A stretch of 5,942 bases of DNA from DATJXG01 sp035500455 (GTDB taxonomy: Bacteria > Acidobacteriota > Terriglobia > Terriglobales > Acidobacteriaceae), in the NCBI GenBank assembly GCA_035500455.1, contig DATJXG010000335.1, forward strand, positions 1 through 5,942, in the 5' to 3' direction. Under the pieces are notes generated by a model. It searched no databases. It was not told where the DNA came from and saw nothing but the letters and a program-made list of their open reading frames with translations. Shown here one piece after another: positions 4,059 through 5,942 of this stretch. Both the position numbers and the translations under genes were made by a program. Within the stretch, counting starts at the first letter, position 1; each line of letters begins with the position of its first letter.

Positions 4059-5942
4059 TCACACTCTCAGAGCGCGGTGGATGGCTGAGTACGCGAGCCG
4101 CTCGGCGTGCTCGGCCAGCACCAGACCGAGAGCGGGATTGAGTTCCGATACCCGCTGAATCACGCCGGCGATCTGGGTATTATCGAGCGTCGCAACAGCA
4201 CCAGCGAGGTCTCTGCGCAGTTCTTCCGGCAGGGCAGCGAGATCCTCGGGGCGCAGAACTCCCGCCACTGCCGCCTTGGCCTCGGCGCGGCGATATCGCA
4301 CTCCAAGGTGTTTCGCCATGCACTCGAAGATCAATTCCGTGCGATAGGGCTTGCGCACGAGATCATCGAAGCCCGCTGTCAGCACGTCGCTGCGTTCCCC
4401 TGCGAATACCGATGCGGTAACGGCCGCAATCGTAACCTCCCGGCCGCCGTCAAGGCCGCGGATCTGCTTCACTGCCTCGAAGCCGTCCATCTCCGGCATG
4501 CGCAGATCCATCCAGATGAACCGCGGGCGCCACTGCTGAAATGCTGCCACGCCCTGAGCCCCGTCTGACGCGACTCGCACCTCGAAGCCGGCGTTGCTGA
4601 GCAGCCTTTCCAGTAGCGCCGCGTTATCGGTCTCATCGTCGACGATCAGCACGCGACACTCCGCCTGGCCCGGTTCCAGGACGAAGCGGCCGCCGCTATC
4701 CGTTCGCGACGGCGTCACCTCGGCTTCCCGCGCCTTTTCAACCGGCAACTCAACCCGGAACGTCGAACCCCGGCCGGGCGTACTCTCGATCTGGACCGTC
4801 CCGCCCATCAACTCTACGAACTGGCGCGTGATGGTGAGTCCCAGGCCGGTGCCTTTCTGCGAGGATCTAGATACCTGCACGAAGGCTTCGAAGATACGCG
4901 CCTGATCCTCCGGAGCGATGCCTGGGCCGGTATCCTCCACCTCGAATGTCAGGCGGCCTTCCCGGGGCGCGCTCAAGCGGAGCGTGATGCCTCCCTGTTC
5001 GGTGTAGCGGACGGCATTGCCCAGCAGGTTGATCAGCACCTGCCGCAGTTTGGGCCCGTCCGCCCGCACGAATCGCGGTACCCCGGGGGATGAAATGAGA
5101 TCCAGTTGCAGCCGCTTTCGTTGGGCGCGCACTCGAATCATGTCCATGACGTCACGCACCAGCGCTTCCAGATCGCAGGGCGCGACTTCCAGTTCCCGGC
5201 GTCCGGACTCGATCTTGGCCATATCGAGCACGTCATCGATGAGGTGCAACAGATGTTCACCGCTGCGGTTGATGACGTCCAGGTCCTTGCGCTGCTTCGA
5301 AGAAGCGGCGTCTTCACGCAGCAGGGTGGAAAACCCCAGAATGGCGTTGAGCGGCGTACGCAGTTCGTGGCTCATGTTCGCCAGGAAGACGCTCTTCGCC
5401 CGATTCGCGGCCTGCGCCTGATCGCGCGCCACCACCAGTTCCGCCGTCCGGTCCGCGACCACGGCCTGCAGCCTGCGCTCCCGTTCATGCAGCGCTCTCA
5501 CCCGAAACCGGTAGGCGCCATACAGCAGTGCCACAAACGCAAGCGCTAAACCAGCACGGCTCCATGGTGTCTGCCACCAGGCGGCCGCAATCGACAGCCG
5601 GAGAGCAGTCCCGTCTTCACGCCACGCAGAGCCGTCTCGGGACGTCTGAACACGAAAGGTATAGTCCCCGGGCGGCACTCTGGTATAGCGCGCGCTGCGG
5701 TGCCCGCTATCCACTTCCGTCCAGTCTTTCTCGAATCCACCCAGCCGGAATCGATAGCGCGTTTTCCAAGGGCTGGCATAGCTTAGCGCGGCGAACCCGA
5801 TCGAGAAGCCGTTCTGGCCCGGCGATAACTTCAAGGCTTCCGTATCCCATATCGGGCTCGGAAGGGAGAGCGGCGCCTTGCCGCTGACCTGGAAATCCGT
5901 GATCACCACGGAGGGTTGGGGTAACTCGCTCAACACCTCCTT
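4059..5942 (-). CDS. Hybrid sensor histidine kinase with Y_Y_Y domain, receiver and C-terminal module (partial, N-terminus off the right edge)
   Basis: About 627 codons are visible; the frame stays open to the edge. A GTG at 5936 directly abuts AAGGAG but cuts into a domain, so I treat it as internal. Residues are counted from that GTG. Seen: a Y_Y_Y-type beta domain (about 10-117) with YRFRLGGFEKDWTEV and RYTRVPPGDYTFRV; one membrane helix (about 126-144); a coiled coil; HisKA with H190 in ANMSHELRTPLNAILG; HATPase_c with N303/N307, DTGPGIAP at 335 and GTGLGL at 362; a receiver with D433-D434, phosphoacceptor D477 in MDLRMPEMDG, T507 and K529; and a final helical module (about 561-622). Family knowledge: Y_Y_Y kinases usually carry a periplasmic beta-propeller of Reg_prop repeats before this point, so one probably lies beyond 5942. 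Phosphate should pass from H190 to D477 in cis. The stop codon is 11 bases from that of the convergent sigma factor. Confidence 0.95.
   Translation of the reverse strand, partial: KEVLSELPQPSVVITDFQVSGKAPLSLPSPIWDTEALKLSPGQNGFSIGFAALSYASPWKTRYRFRLGGFEKDWTEVDSGHRSARYTRVPPGDYTFRVQTSRDGSAWREDGTALRLSIAAAWWQTPWSRAGLALAFVALLYGAYRFRVRALHERERRLQAVVADRTAELVVARDQAQAANRAKSVFLANMSHELRTPLNAILGFSTLLREDAASSKQRKDLDVINRSGEHLLHLIDDVLDMAKIESGRRELEVAPCDLEALVRDVMDMIRVRAQRKRLQLDLISSPGVPRFVRADGPKLRQVLINLLGNAVRYTEQGGITLRLSAPREGRLTFEVEDTGPGIAPEDQARIFEAFVQVSRSSQKGTGLGLTITRQFVELMGGTVQIESTPGRGSTFRVELPVEKAREAEVTPSRTDSGGRFVLEPGQAECRVLIVDDETDNAALLERLLSNAGFEVRVASDGAQGVAAFQQWRPRFIWMDLRMPEMDGFEAVKQIRGLDGGREVTIAAVTASVFAGERSDVLTAGFDDLVRKPYRTELIFECMAKHLGVRYRRAEAKAAVAGVLRPEDLAALPEELRRDLAGAVATLDNTQIAGVIQRVSELNPALGLVLAEHAERLAYSAIHRALRV

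Noticed and set aside
5934..5942. A real start of the hybrid kinase at the GTG at 5936
   Set aside because: AAGGAG directly abuts the GTG without spacing, the frame stays open to the window edge, and Y_Y_Y domains of this type normally follow a propeller in the same protein.

Overview
The window is a GC-rich bacterial signal-transduction locus: three two-component genes on the minus strand and one ECF sigma factor gene on the plus strand. The gene types (a kinase with a Y_Y_Y domain of the kind usually preceded by a two-component regulator propeller, PAS kinases, a stand-alone ECF sigma factor) and the codon use would fit an Acidobacteriota member such as a Solibacter/Bryobacter relative. That placement is an inference from style, not from a marker gene.

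Layout on the plus-strand ruler. Positions 1-787 (minus) hold a response-regulator receiver fused to a coiled coil and a PAS domain, and the gene runs off the left edge. Positions 774-2849 (minus) hold a six-helix membrane sensor histidine kinase with PAS, HisKA and HATPase_c domains; it overlaps the receiver gene by 14 bases, so these two are a translationally coupled pair. Positions 2850-3354 have no convincing gene. They hold a tRNA-like pair of hairpins, two imperfect copies of a roughly 77-base element that begins with an inverted repeat, and a strong hairpin in the sigma-factor leader. Positions 3355-4047 (plus) encode the ECF sigma factor, which has a good Shine-Dalgarno and no adjacent anti-sigma gene. 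Positions 4059-5942 (minus) hold the C-terminal part of a hybrid histidine kinase (Y_Y_Y, one membrane helix, HisKA, HATPase_c, receiver, C-terminal helical module) whose N-terminus lies beyond the right edge.

How they may work together: the membrane kinase probably senses through its membrane and PAS regions and passes phosphate to the receiver of the overlapping downstream protein, since it has no receiver of its own. The hybrid kinase carries its receiver in cis. The two kinases are paralogous in the kinase core and share an unnamed helical module at the extreme C-terminus. In the hybrid kinase the receiver sits between these two parts; in the membrane kinase that place is only a low-complexity linker and a receiver starts the next gene. 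The sigma factor sits divergent to one kinase and convergent to the other, so its control may involve one of them, but nothing in the sequence proves this.

I see no transposase, CRISPR array, rRNA gene or complete tRNA gene. The points most worth a second look are the duplicated element upstream of the sigma factor, the apparent receiver relocation with the shared C-terminal module, and the tRNA-like relic in front of the membrane kinase.
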